From Amblyornis subalaris (Eukaryota > Chordata > Aves > Passeriformes > Ptilonorhynchidae), in the NCBI GenBank assembly GCA_018881555.1, contig JACAXG010000110.1:2177938-2241937 (forward strand): 64,000 bases of DNA, written 5' to 3'. Shown here piece by piece: positions 1 to 12,446 of the stretch. The position numbers and the translations under genes were made by a program. The stretch's first letter is position 1, and every line of letters begins with the position of its first letter. Under the pieces are notes generated by a model. It was not told the DNA's origin, did no database searches, and was given only the letters and a program-made list of their open reading frames with translations.

Positions 1-3000
1 GCAGTGCAAAAGCTGTAACTTTTTCTGCAGTTACACTTGCAGCATAATTAGAAAGACATTCTCCACAGTACCTGGTTTTCAATTCACTAAGAACAGCACA
101 AAGGAAGAAGCTGCTGTTCTGTATGAAGCAGTGAGGTTTGGAAAGTGCAGCATTTCAGGACCATAATTTGATGATGTGAAATTTCAAAACAGGCACAGAT
201 CCAATTTAGAAGTGATCATCCGCTGGGATGAAACAAAATCAATTTGACATTTACCAGCTGCACCGTAAAATTGACTGTTGCTGGGACAGTTCACTTTAAC
301 AAAGTTAACCATCAACAGATTCCTATATCTAAAGGCCCTGATGTGCAGAAAGTAGTGTGCTTTTGTTGAATTTTTAACCTGCAATTTAAAGCAGAATAAT
401 AAACATGTGTTTTGAATAAATGTTAATGCAGAGAACAGTGGATGACTTTTTGACGAAGAACTATTTTATCCTTGAACATTATAAGTAATTGAATTATATG
501 GGTTTCTCCTCTTAAAAAATGAGTGCAACTGAAATTGAATATGAAATTATGGCAACCTACATTAAAGCTTACATATAATGTGGCTGAAAAACATACTTAA
601 CATTAATATTCAGACAGTGCATAGCAACTACCAATATTTTAAAGAAAGTAGAAAAAAAATAAACAGACAAACAAAGAAATTGTCACTGGAGTTATAACCA
701 GTTTGCTAAAGTGATAATCTGGCTTTGGACAGATTCAGCCTCCTCAGAAAGTGCAGAAAGACTTGGGTTTTTCATTTTATTTATTCAGCATGGGTTGTGT
801 CAATGAGGCATTCTCTCAAACCTGAGAAACTGCAAGTTAAAACGAAACTATGCTTCCGCAAAACAAAGTGTGGGAGTCAGGAATCTATTAATTCCACCAT
901 CTATGCTAGCAAATGTTCAAAGCAGCAAACTAGCTATGACTTCTAGAAAGAAGTTAGAAACCTGAAGAGGAGTTAAAAGCCGAGTATTTAATTAATCAGT
1001 TCTATAACGTTTCCTCAATTTACAAAATTGTTCTACTTTAAATTCAGAAACAAAACAACATTTTAAATGAAACTTTAATGTGCAAAGAAATGTTGAATGG
1101 CTCAGAGGACAGAGCATTACAAAAGCCATCCAGAGGGTCTTCATAGCCATCCTGGGAAGAGTGCCACAGTTTTGAAATGCTGGATGGAACATTGACACAT
1201 TTGCCCTCAAGAAAGACATGGTTCTAAAAAGAACAGGGGTGAGTGTATTAAGGTGGCAGGTAGAAGGGCAGGTAGAGGAAAAGCAAAGAGAAAGGATTTA
1301 CCCCTCAGGTATAACCGTTTGACATGATACAGGAAGACATGTTTGGTGGCAAGACTGCATAGCTATGCAGAGGCCTGCCTAAGCACCTGGTTAACACTAG
1401 AGAGACAATGTTCCTTCTTAGTAATACAGCTGAGAGAGAATGAGTTTCTCTTTGACTTCTTCCTACACTTGTTCCATCTTAGAAGTAAAGAGCTGTGTGA
1501 CAGCATACTGTAATTTTGGTGCAGAAGAGTCTGACACATAAATATAAGACCTACAAGACTGGCTATATTCAAAACCTTTGGAGTCAGGAGTGGGTCAGCT
1601 ATGCTCTAAGCTGTCCTGCGTCATTTTCTCTTAGTGTGGACTTCAGCCTTCCATCTCTCAGACAATGTGAGTTTGACTTGCCAAAAGTATTTTATAACAG
1701 AGATCAAGTTGCATATTCCATGCCCCAGGCTATGAGTCTAAGCATATTATGTGCATCATCCTTAACTAGTTAGTTAATGAATTACCTCACCCATCAGAAG
1801 AAGAAAGAGATGCAGAATGGGAAGAAGTTAACTGGTGCTCATTTGGCAATAGCTACAATTTTGCCTCTCTAAACATTCAACTAACATGATGATGAATACA
1901 GGGAAAGAATTTATGAATATTTCATATTTTACAACTTAAAAAAATACATATAGTGTAATACCGTTTCTACTATAGACATAACAATTGCCAAAATGGATGA
2001 ACAATTCCCAAGCCTCCAGTGTCAACACGCCATACAAAAACAAAGCTGGCTGCAAATGCAAGTATGGCTTGCATCAGGAAGGTTTCAGTGTCATTTATTT
2101 GCTTTACTAAAATTAAAATATTTAATCAAACAGATTTTAAAAGTAAACAGATCACAAATATACAGCTTCTGTTCCTTGTTAAGCTGAATGTATTTTCATT
2201 GCTACATTCAGATGACAAGCAGCTTTGATTTTCCCCTGATAAGCAAACGGCCATCTCTTGGAAAGAACATATTTTGAAAGATTAATAGTCCATACGCATA
2301 TCTGATCTTCTTTGAATTGATTCTGTGTGGTTTCTTCAAAGCAAATTTAAAACTGAGAAAATATTAAGGTGACCTAATTGTACAAGCCAGAAGTAATTTT
2401 GATCAGGAATGTTTCAGCAAAGTAAGAGATGTTAAATGAAATACTTTGAGCCTCTTCAGTTTATTTTGAAAGAGTGAATTGAGTCACCCTGATAGAAGCA
2501 GAATATTTTCAAGACTGTTGAAACAGAATTGATTGAACTGTGTTTTGATTGATCTCTGTGTTTTGAATGTGGGTGGAGTTATCCTCAATCTGTATTTAAC
2601 TTTAGTGCATTAAGAGGATCTTTCATTCATACTCATCAAGAAAAAGTATGTAGCTGTCAATCAGACATCCTCAGAAAAACAGGGAGAAAGCTGATCAAAA
2701 CCAGACATTTTCCTCGAAACTAAACAAGGAACAATGGCAGCACACTTAGAATGGCTCTGAAAGGATGAGGCTTCTGAGGCATACAACAAAAATCCAAATT
2801 TTGTTCCTAATAAACAGCACTTCATACCCTGGGAATTCTGAATTGTATTAAGCACTGACTTAATACAAATAAAACTGATCTGTGGAGAGTTACGTAAACA
2901 TCCTACTACAATTAGCCATCACCATTTTCCATTGTAAGTATTCGTAGGAATATCCATTCTTACTACACTAGCTGGAGGCCAGGTACCAAAACTATACAAA

Positions 3001-3960
3001 CGCATTCAAGACAAGGAAATCCTAATCTATGAGTCTTTGGTAGTGCCCATTCCCACTGAACTTGATGACACCAGCTCTTTGGCTTCTAGCAATGAGGACA
3101 TATACATAGCATTCACTAGCAGCCTTCATTTTACTTAGAAAAGGCTGCTTCCTACATCTTTCCTAGCAGTATAGCACAGGGTTAGTACATCAAGACAGTT
3201 TGGACTTTGCAAATGCTCTATAATAGAAGTTTTTGTTACAGGTAAACACTAGATATTGATTAGAGAAAAAAGAGAGGATCCATTCTTTCCAGACTGTTTT
3301 TCTCAAATATTCTCCATCCCTTCCATCTTTCTCTGTTTTGCCAAGTTGTAGAAAGACATTCTATAATCTTTCCTGCGATCACTTTGCCAGAGCAGACACA
3401 GACTTCTGTGTCCTGTGGTCCCCTGACCAACCTGCTTCTGTAAGGATGTCCAGGCTCTACCAGCTCTACCATATTTAAGTTCAGGAAATTATTTCCTGTG
3501 TGATTGATTTAAAACAGACTTAAGCAGCACAGACTTGTCCATTACTGACAGCCTCACCTCTCTGTTGGCCACCACTGCTGCCAGTTATGCCCCAAATTAG
3601 TTGCTACCCTTTTCTCTCCTCTTCTATATCTATCCAAGATATCAATGCAATTTTGTTTTCAGTCTTTCTTCTCTTGCATTTTCCTCATTAAGTATTACCA
3701 GTGCTGTCATGATTCCATTTCCCACGCCACTGAATACCTTCTTTAATGTTTTTAGGGTCTTTTTTTTTTTCTCTTTTCTATATGTTTGAAGCATCCTCTC
3801 CACCTGCACTCTTCGCTGTCTCTTCACGTCCTATTTCCCTTCATGGTTAGTAGAATGTTTTATCTGTTACAAAGCACCACAAACACTCAAGCTGCCATAT
3901 AAATTACACAATGTGCCAATGAAAATAAAGAAAAGAAAATACTGCAGGCTAAATACTCAC
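1..3960. other. AT-rich non-coding stretch
   Basis: I see no gene, RNA gene or recognisable mobile element here. Open frames are all under about 85 codons and lack coding character or good splice context. An 11-base T run sits at 3760-3770. The stretch reads as ordinary avian intronic or intergenic DNA. Confidence 0.6.
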
Positions 3961-4047
3961 TGCTCAGCTGCCAGAGCTTTCCTTGTTCTTTTAGAGCAGC
4001 CTCAAATGCTGACTCCCATTTATACCCACTTGATTGACCTGCTGGCA
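3961..4047 (-). other. Candidate internal exon, unrecognised gene (87 nt)
   Basis: On the minus strand an acceptor ending CCATTTTGCCAG is followed by 87 nt and a GTGAGT donor (plus-strand ACTCAC at 3955-3960). One frame stays open for 28 codons after two leading bases, leaving one base at the donor. It reads PAGQSSGYKWESAFEAALKE and then QGKLWQLS, with two tryptophans and an amphipathic-helix look. I do not recognise the protein. It could be a real internal exon of a minus-strand gene, an old repeat, or a chance decoy. No neighbouring exon with a matching phase was found nearby. Confidence 0.2.
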
Positions 4048-6050
4048 CTGGCAAAATGGTCTAATGTGGTTTAGACATAAATCTGAGTCAGACCATAGTT
4101 CTGCAGTGCAATGCTCTCTCTGAACAGAGTCCTATTCAATGGGCTTGGAGCATGTGGGATGGGTGAGAGTGTTATCCACCAAAAGAGTGGGGCTGCACCT
4201 CTGTGTTGCAGCTGCAGTAGCACGGATCAGATGGCTGTGTCTGGTGTGGGCCAGGAGCTGTTCGCCTGCATGCTCTCAGAAGCTCTGCTCCTCATCTTGG
4301 TGATGGTAAAATTTTATTTTAGTCGCTACATATCAGCATATGGCAGTACCAACCACAGCTCCTCAAACAGATGGATTTTTTTGTTTTATAACTTACAGCT
4401 CACTACCATAGATAATCATCCCTTGTCCTTGCTTCCCCATCTCAACTCTTAATATTTCATCAAGCAAAAGAACTAATGCCTCCATCCTTCCAGTATCCAG
4501 CAGCAACACCTTCCCACACTGTAGCAACACAACACACCTGTGCAGCATAACATACTTCAGCAGATAGAGCCACTAACACCTCAAAACATGACCAACAGGA
4601 CCCCAACTAAACAGCACATGGCTCTGACCAATAAAAACATGCTTGTGATTTATATTCTCTTTGAAATGTATCCAAAAAACACTCAAAAGAAAACACACTA
4701 TACAAATATAGTACACATTTTGCCATGCAAAAATGGTATGCTCTACTTCCTATTTTATGCCATTGGAAATCATCCCAGTTTAACAACTCATCTCACAGGG
4801 TATAGATAGTGGGAAGAAATCTTTGCCATGAGATTGCTTCTGAGCCTAGCTTTGTAGGCTGCAGAAAAGGATTAGATATTTGAATAGGAAATAAGGGTCT
4901 CCACAGCTGAGATGTCCAGTGCCCTAGCTCTAACAGTCTCAGGAAGTCCAGGAATGGAATCTTTCTCTGAGCCTTGTGCTTGGCATGCCCCTTCTGATTT
5001 GGCATGCAATGCCATGCCTTAGCCTTTCCTAATTAAAGCTCCTTTCCCAGACCTGCTTTCTTTCTATGCAGCCACTCAATATCTACCTGAATCTGAGTCT
5101 CATTTACTTAGTTCTACAATAAAATGAATCCACTGTATCTTAAAGTGTGTCTCATCATAACACAAAGGGAAAATTGCCATGGTTTTACCATAGGTGCAAA
5201 ATTCTTATTTTACAAGAAACAATTTTTTTTTTCCTGCTGAATGAAACTATCTTCTTATTCCTTGCAATGACCATCAGGAGCATGCAGATTTTTGCATCTT
5301 GTATTTTTTACCTCTTGAGAGACATCTACAAAGCTCTTAAGTCTCCAGGTTACTAAGAACTAGAGGTCATATAGCCCATCATCCCAAAAACGTATCTCTT
5401 TCACACCTACCGTTGTCTTGTCCATTTCAGAACACTTTGTGAATCCTAAAAATAGCCAGAAATAAAGGTCACCACACTAAAGGTTTAGGGAACCTATCTG
5501 TCGGTGCAGTAAAGCTTGCTGCCAGTATTTGGCTGTAATTTAACCCTGCATTTTACTATCATATTCACTATTTCTGATCTCTAAAAAATTATTCTAGACT
5601 ATTCTTAAGGCAACTGCACAGACTCCAGAGTATATACTGGACCAACCATTCTTGTGAAGCTGAATTACTGAGATTGGCCCTGCAATAGTTACTTTTGCTT
5701 TGGGACAGACGCTGCCCTTGCACCTTTACCAGAACTGGTTGGATGTGGGCTATTGTTTGAACCTTAAGCTGCTAGTTACCACTGCTGAGTTGAAACAGTG
5801 AGCATGAACAGTTTTTTCCCCTTTCAGTCTGAAGTCAAAAAGATTAGTTAACCTCAATAGGGAGGGGGTGTGAATTAACCTGACTGCCTTGCCCCCAAAA
5901 TGTATTAGGCTCACTCACAAGATCAGCTGTAGAGACTAGGCAGTGTGTGAAGATGGCCTCTCCCCTTCTGCTCTCTGCCTTTTAGCTGTTAGACTACTCA
6001 TCTTAGTTTGTAGCTCCGGGTAATTTGCATAGACCCCATCTGTCGTCTAG
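4048..6050. other. AT-rich non-coding stretch
   Basis: I see no gene or recognisable repeat. The 113-codon frame at 4111-4452 (+) has no family resemblance and no supporting splice context. A perfect octamer ATTTGCAT (POU-type site) is at 6023-6030, but a single 8-mer is expected by chance. Confidence 0.55.
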
Positions 6051-6135
6051 ACAGCACCCAGGAACTCAGAGCTGCCCAGCAGAATGGTCTCTCTCCTAAC
6101 CCTTGGCTTCAAGAAATTCTCAGGAATTGGAAAGG
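6051..6135 (+). other. Candidate exon, unrecognised (85 nt)
   Basis: An acceptor ending CTGTCGTCTAG precedes 85 nt that end at AAAGG followed by GTGAGT. Two of three frames are open across the whole segment (one contains RMVSLLTLGFKKFSGIGK, the other AQQNGLSPNPWLQEILRNWK). Two open frames weaken the coding argument. The donor is strong and the acceptor only moderate. No homology is recognised, and it may be a decoy or a non-coding RNA exon. Confidence 0.12.
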
Positions 6136-7848
6136 GTGAGTGTCAAAGGAGGGTCAAAGTCATGCACGAGTGAGGAGTTAAAAATCTAGGTTGGATCTAA
6201 GCTATGCTTAAGAAGGTGAATAAACTTGATAGGGAATATTGTCACAAATTCACACTGAGCTCTTTATAACCTCATAAATTTCTGCAAAATGTGGCTTTAT
6301 CATAAGACTGTAAAAGTCTTAAAAAAATGCCTAAATTTTGCATTCATCAAACAGTAAGCTAAGACTTCCAGAGGGTTCAAGGTAGCTTCCCAGTAGACTA
6401 GGAACATTTCAGTATTCAAAATTAATAGCAGCTCAATGCTAAGTTGCATGCAAACATAGCAGTGCTGTGGAAGGACCATCATTCTCATCCATGTTTCAGT
6501 CAAGGGAGACACTAATATTTAGGGGCTTGTCTACACCACGCAGTGTAACACGGTGCAGAGATTTTCAAAACAGCTTCAGACATAACTGCAAAAAGAGACC
6601 TGCAGTCACTTCAGCACCTTATGTCAAGCACAGAAAATACCCTGTGTCCAGAAATGCTTTTGATAACTGAATTGGTATTTTTTTCTCTGCTCTGAACTGC
6701 TTGCACAGTTTCCACTGGCTAGACAGGCCCTAAGAATCTCTTGTAGTCATGAACTGAGTGTGGACATTTTAGGTAAGATTGGTGTGCCCCCTCCTTTCAA
6801 GAGTGTACTCCGGTATCAGGCACATCATCACCACCACCACCAAATTCCACTAGACTGTAGATGTGCTGCAGCAGTCACCATTGAGACAAGCCTGTCCCCT
6901 ATGATACTGCCCTGGTGATACCACACTTTAACCTACTGCTGTTGTGCCGAGTGACATAGATTCCATTGACTCCAATGGATTCAGACTTAGATTTGTGCTG
7001 AACCAACCCAAATTTATGAGTTCTAAATTTCCATCTGCAGCTGCTGAAATGGAGGACACCACTGGAGTCAGAAGCAGGATGTCTACTACTCTTACCAAGG
7101 TTTGCTTACCTGATGGAGCCTGAGAAACTCTCCACACAATTATTTAAGAGCTATACTCTTTTGCAAAGAGGTTAGATGCCCCTCTGAATTATCCCAGCTG
7201 GATCCTGAAAGCTACTCCACACCCCACTGATGTCAGCATCATTAAATTCATCCTAGTATTCAGCCTACTCAGAATGTAGCAATTTACGTGGTGCTGTTGT
7301 CAGTGGACATTAATAATGCAGGGATTTGAGTTGGAATCACCACATCTTAACTTCCACAACATGGTTAATTCCCTGGTTTTTATAGACTTTAATTTTTACT
7401 GAGGCTCAGCCCTCAAAGAATAAGTCATCTAGGAAAGATAAATCTCTGAATCTCCTTCTGTGCTTGAGGAAGTGTAGGGACCACATCATCAATCTGTTAC
7501 TGAGAAACAGTTAGCAGGACTACAGCCCTGCTGCTGTTCAGGTAGAAGAGCCTAGCAACATCAGGCATTAAGGAAAGAATTGTTTCTCTCTCTCTTCAAG
7601 GAAAAATCCTTGCCTGATTACTCATGAGTAAGTACCATCTGTCCTTTCCCCCACTGTAATGCCATAGCTTTGTGCTGTGTCAAATAGAGCACTGCTCAGT
7701 TGCCTCTTCACAGCAAGAGCATCAATATCATTAAAAGGTCTGCAATGGCCTTTTAAGCTCAACACCAGACTGACAAACTATACCCTGGATTAAAACCATG
7801 AACAGATTTCAACATATGTCAACAGGTGGAAGATTTTATTGTTTCCAG
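6136..7848. other. Non-coding stretch with short CAC/CAT microsatellite
   Basis: No gene is seen. A short CATCATCACCACCACCACC run lies at about 6824-6841. The rest is unique-looking AT-rich sequence. Confidence 0.55.
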
Positions 7849-7920
7849 ACCTTCCTCATGATGGAGAATAATTATTATGACTACATGTCAGAGATACGGC
7901 AGCTCGGAGAGACACTATCT
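7849..7920 (+). other. Candidate internal exon, phase 0-0 (72 nt)
   Basis: A good acceptor (tract ending TTTTATTGTTTCCAG) is followed by exactly 72 nt and a GTGAGT donor. Only one frame is open, and it fits phase 0 at both ends with 24 codons, including MMENNYYDYMSEIRQLGETL. The other two frames hit stops early. Two CpGs (ATACGG, GCTCGG) survive in an otherwise CpG-poor area. I do not recognise the protein. It is one of the better exon-like segments, but no partner exon was identified. Confidence 0.22.
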
Positions 7921-9779
7921 GTGAGTCACTCACAGTAGTAGAGTTAGCAGAGGAACAGCCAGGATAACAGGATTAGCAAGGCAAGACAGATACATGCCTC
8001 GGGAGTTCACACACGTGTTGTGTGCTCATTAGATGTCAAAATAGATAATTAAGGATTACATTGTATTAAGAAGATCAAGTAGGACTTAGGGTGCATTCAT
8101 GTCAGCTGCAAGGGTAAATTGATCACAGTACCTACAAAGTACTTTCCTCTCTCCCACCCAATATGCATTTTTGCTGCTGTTTAGTTAACTGAAAAGCCAC
8201 AATGTCAAAGAGAGCAGCTTAAGCAAAAGAATTTATCTTGGTGAATTTCTAGATATCATGGAAGTATTCAAGACTATTGGAGTGTATTAATACTGAAACA
8301 CATTAGGACTGCGCTACACATTTCTTATCTTCCATTTCCTAAAGCTGGCATGATAAAACTTTCCTTTCTTCTTTTCTTCTGTCCTGGAAAAGTTGAGGGT
8401 TTTTTTCTATTAATAATTGTGTACCCAAAAGGGGGGTGGGAATCAATGTGACTGAGGGGTCAGGAATCCCTCACGGCAACTGCAGACTGGAATCACTAAC
8501 CATGCAAAGGAAATTCCTGAGAGAGGGACAGGAATATGCATCAGAGTGCTTACTTTTTTGATATATACACCAAATGGCAGCTATGACAGGGCACTCAAAA
8601 ATCTTTGTTCTCTGTTTCATTTTTGTTATTCTTTCAGTATGGCTGTGAATTGCACAGACTGTGTGTTGGAACTGAACAACAGTTCCCCTCAGGTTTGTCT
8701 CCAGTTCTGTTTTATAAAAGCCTTCTTTATGTTAACTATGCACTTGCATCATTGGTATATTTTCCTCTTGCAATTAGAAGCAAAGTGATACAACCAAGCC
8801 TATCTCCATAATTATATTGATATTACACAACAAAATAACTCCTGTGTTGTGGTCAACCCAAATATTTGTAAACAGTTTGCATCTCCCTAATTTCGGTGTA
8901 TTTTTTATCTGTTACATATCCTACTGCTGTGTTCAGCTGTAGTTCAGCGGTCATACAATGGAAGCAGCTATGGTCAGAGACCTTGTCTGTGTTGAGAATG
9001 AAAAGGTAGTTTGAATAAAATCAAATGAAACCAGCATGCAGTAACACTCTGCATCAAATTTCAGAGCAAAATTCTTTGTGCTTTCTCCTAATGGTTTTAA
9101 AAATGCATGGTAGTGTTATTTGGTACGTAAAATGTATGTTCTCAGCGAACACCCATAGAGCTTTCATGTCATGCATTTCTTATGTGCTCTGTCTTCAACT
9201 GAGAAGTGTGTGGTGTCCATACCAGTCAGGAGTATATGATTGTTGGTGCCTGTAGCTCAAAGCAATCTCATTAACTTTTCATTTCATCAAGAACAGCTCT
9301 GCACCCGCATATCTTCTCTAACATGAACAGTTCCAGCAGTTCTGATTCTAATGAGAAATATAACAAGAAGAGACAAGCTTTTTTCCTCCTGAAGCAGGAG
9401 GTGAGCAAATACATCCTCTCAAGAGCCTGTGGGGATGTACAGGGAGGTTGCTCCTCCTCTGTGGACCACCTTATGCCCAACACAGTGTGGAATCTGTGAA
9501 ACTAATTCAGCACTTGTGCTATCTTTCACTCACACAGATAAAAATGGGGAATAATTCCACCAGAAGAACTGCAGTTATAACATTGTAAGTAAGAGGAGAG
9601 TTATTCCTGAGCCTCCACACTGACCTGTACCCTCAGTGGGAGAAACTGCTGGCCTGTACTGTCATGTCAAACAGAATGCCAATGTGCCTGGTAGCAGCAG
9701 GGGTTTTGCTGTCTGCCAGAGGCAGAGGCTGCATGGGGAGGTACCTTTCACTGCACACTATCACCACCACTCCCTTGAG
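7921..9779. other. Non-coding stretch
   Basis: No gene or clear repeat is seen. A weak splice-flanked open segment at 9538-9584 (acceptor CTTTCACTCACACAG, donor ATT then GTAAGT) is short enough to be chance. An E-box core CACGTG sits near 8015 inside an imperfect palindrome of CACAC and GTGTG. Confidence 0.5.
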
Positions 9780-9878
9780 CAGAGAAGGAGGAGGAGGAGA
9801 AATACAATGACAACAACAAGGAGCAGGAGAAAGAGAAGGAGGAGAAGGGGAGAAGGAAGGGAGGGGGAGAGAAGGAGG
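9780..9878. repeat. Purine-rich GGA/GAA simple repeat
   Basis: This is about 100 bases of almost pure A and G on the plus strand (AGGAGGAGGAG, then GAGAAGGAGGAGAAGGGG), interrupted by a short AATACAATGACAACAACAA stretch. It gives an artificial Arg-rich frame and is not coding. Long polypurine tracts can form triplex (H-DNA) structure and are often length-polymorphic. Confidence 0.85.
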
Positions 9879-11035
9879 GCCTTTGCACGCAACCTTTCTA
9901 AAATGTCACTGAGTAGGTTTCAACTGAATAGCACAAAAATAATCTAATTTCACTCCCACTCTAAGAGGACAGCATATATTATTCTCTCTCTTCATCTATT
10001 TCCCCTGAAAGCTTTCTGCACCCAATTGCGTTAATGAATGCTGAACCGATGATGACGCAGATCAGATCAATATGGATGTATGCAGAATTAGGTCATTCTG
10101 ATGGAGAGCAGGCCCTGATGCTCCACAAGCACTTGCCAGATGAGAGGCAGCAAGCTGAGCCCTTGTCCTTCACTTTCACTTATGAGAAGTATTTTGAAGA
10201 GACAAACTTGCTCTGAACCTGAGCTTCAAACACGAGGACCTTGTACACCAAGGTGCCAATTCTTGGCCGCTACTTGTAGCTGTTAAGGCCTCTAGCATCT
10301 AGGTAGGAGCTGCTCCTTACAAGCAAGGAAGAGGGGCAACTTGAGGGGAGGAAATACCTATTCATAACAATTTTCTGGGGAAGTAGCAGTTCTTCAAGAC
10401 CAGGAGAAAAGCAAGAAGGAAGCTGAAGGGATCTGTCCCTGGACAGATTCACTGTTCCATCCTGTCTCCTGCCCTCAGTGGGGTGGGTGCAAGGGAGTTT
10501 CAAAGGGTCAGCTATTGTAGAAAAAGGTGTTGTAAACAGAGCCATCTTAGAGCAGAGCCATTGGGGGCAAGCAGGGGTTGAAGAGCAGGGCTGAGGTGAA
10601 ACTTGTTGCTTCATGATATTTCTATGCTGGTATCTCAGCCTTCCAGCAGCCCAAATTTTTATATTACAGGCTGTTAGCTTCATTTCTGAGCAAGATGGAA
10701 AAGGCATGTTCCTGGACCTTACCTCCAAGAGTCACACTAAAAGCTTGAGAAAGATATCTTGTGCTGACTGTATGATATACTTCATTAATAATAGAAAAGA
10801 TATAAAGTCTAAAACCGTTACCCAGCAACACTGCAAATGTGTCAGGCATTATGGCATGTAAAGCTACTGTTAAGCTGGTACAGCCACCTCCTCATACCTT
10901 ACAGTAGCAGTAACTGAGAAGAAGCAGGTAGTTCCTTGGAGCACTACAGGCCCCCATAAGCTAAGGGACCCAAGCATCAGTAGCAGTAACTCTATTGCCC
11001 TGAGCACAGTCCCACCATAAACTGCACAACCTGTG
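9879..11035. other. Non-coding stretch before the long CR1
   Basis: No gene is recognised. A 152-codon minus-strand frame at 10270-10728 is open but has no recognisable domain, signal or splice support, and its length is within chance expectation for this much sequence. Confidence 0.5.
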
Positions 11036-12446
11036 AATGAAGGGCATGCAAGAAGGATGAGCCTCGGAACTACAGGCCTGTCAGTCTCACTTCAGTGCCT
11101 GGTAAAGTAATGGAGAAGATTATTCTGGAAGGTATTGAAAAGCACCCAGAAGACAACACAGTCTTTGGTCACAGCCAGCATGACTTCTTGAGAGGGAAGT
11201 CCTGCTTATCATACCTGAATTCCTTTTATGACAAAGTGACTTACCTTAGTTTATCAAGGGAAGCCAGTTACTGTGATCTTTTTCGATCTCAGTAAAGCTT
11301 TCGATACGGTCCCTCACAGCACCATTCTGGACAAAATGTCCAGACCAGAGCTAGATAAACACATCATGGATGGGTGAGCAACTGGCTCAGGGGTGGGGCA
11401 CAAAGGGTTACAGTGACTGGGGTGACATCAGACTGGTGACCTGTCACTACTGGGCTTCCACAGGGCTCCATCCTTGGCTCTGTGCTCTTCAACATCTTCA
11501 AAAATGACTGGGATGCAGGACTGAAAGGGACAATAAGCAAGTTCACACGTTACAAAACAGGGAGGAGCTGTTGAGTCCCTTAAAAGTAGGGAGGTCCTAC
11601 AGAGAGACCTCGACAAATTAGAGGGCTGGGCAATCACCAACCGTATGAAGTTCAACACGGGAAAGTGCTGGATTCTGCACCTGGGCTGGGGCAACCCTGG
11701 ATGTAAAGACTGGGGAATCAGATGTAGGAAAGCAGTGCCATGGAAAGGGACCTGGGGGTCCTGGTCAGTGGCAAGCTGAACATCAATCAGCAGTGCCCTG
11801 GCAGCCAGGAGGGCCAACCCTGTCCTGGGCAGCATCAGGCACAGCCTCGCCAGCCGGGCAAGGGAGGGGATTGTCCTGCTCTGCTCTGCACTGGGGCAGC
11901 CTCACCTCGAGTGCTGGGGCCAGTTTTGGGTGCCACAATATAAGAAAGATATTGAACTATTAGAGAGAGTCCAAAGGAGGGCCATGGAGATGGTGAAGGC
12001 CTTGAGGTGAAGCGGTATGAGGAGCAGCTGAGGTCACTTGGTCTGCTCAGCCTGAAGAAGAGGAGGCTGAGGGGATACCTCATTGCAGTTACAACTTCCT
12101 CGTGAAGGGAACAGGAGGGGCAGACACTGATGCCTTCTCTGTGGTGGCCAGTGTCAGAACCCAAGGGAATGGCCTGAAGCTGAGTTAGGTGAGGTTTAGG
12201 TTGGATATTAGAAAAAGGTTGTTTACCCAGAGGGTGGTTGGGCACTGGAACAGGCTCGTCAGAGAAGTGCAGCACCAAAGTGGTCACAGCATCAAACCTG
12301 ACAGAGCTCAAGGAGTGTTTGGACAATGCACTCGGACACATGGTGTGACGTTTGGAGATGGTCCTGTGCAGGGCCAAGAGTTGGACTTAATGATCCTTAT
12401 GGGTCCCTTCCAACTCATCATGTTCTGGGATTCTGTGCTTCTGTGA
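11036..12446 (+). mobile_element. CR1 LINE, 5'-truncated, ORF2 remnant plus 3' end
   Basis: This is the longest CR1 copy in the window. It starts inside ORF2, in the stretch before the reverse-transcriptase core: NYRPVSLTSVPGKVMEKI is readable from about 11071. The conserved core FDLSKAFDTVPHS is readable at 11282-11320, but only after a frame change. The region that normally encodes the catalytic F-A-D-D motif is destroyed (about 11539-11560 reads as KFTRYK). Stops and frameshifts continue to the C-terminal part, where the HWNRL motif is visible near 12239-12255. It ends in the characteristic CR1 tail GGGATTCTGTGCTTCTGTG. CR1 retrotransposes by target-primed reverse transcription and is usually 5'-truncated without target duplications, as here. 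The copy is inactive. Long open frames on the opposite strand are shadows. Confidence 0.95.

Noticed and set aside
1138..1241. Splice-flanked segment ending in GTGAGT
   Set aside because: All three frames contain stops and the acceptor is weak.
9636..9947. Arg-rich 103-codon frame resembling an RS or basic protein
   Set aside because: It is the translation of a GGA/GAA simple repeat.
10270..10728. 152-codon minus-strand frame
   Set aside because: No domain, signal peptide or splice context; a few frames of this length are expected by chance in 64 kb read in six frames.
11428..12377. Long minus-strand frames of 135 and 180 codons
   Set aside because: They are antisense shadows of the GC-rich CR1 ORF2 remnant.
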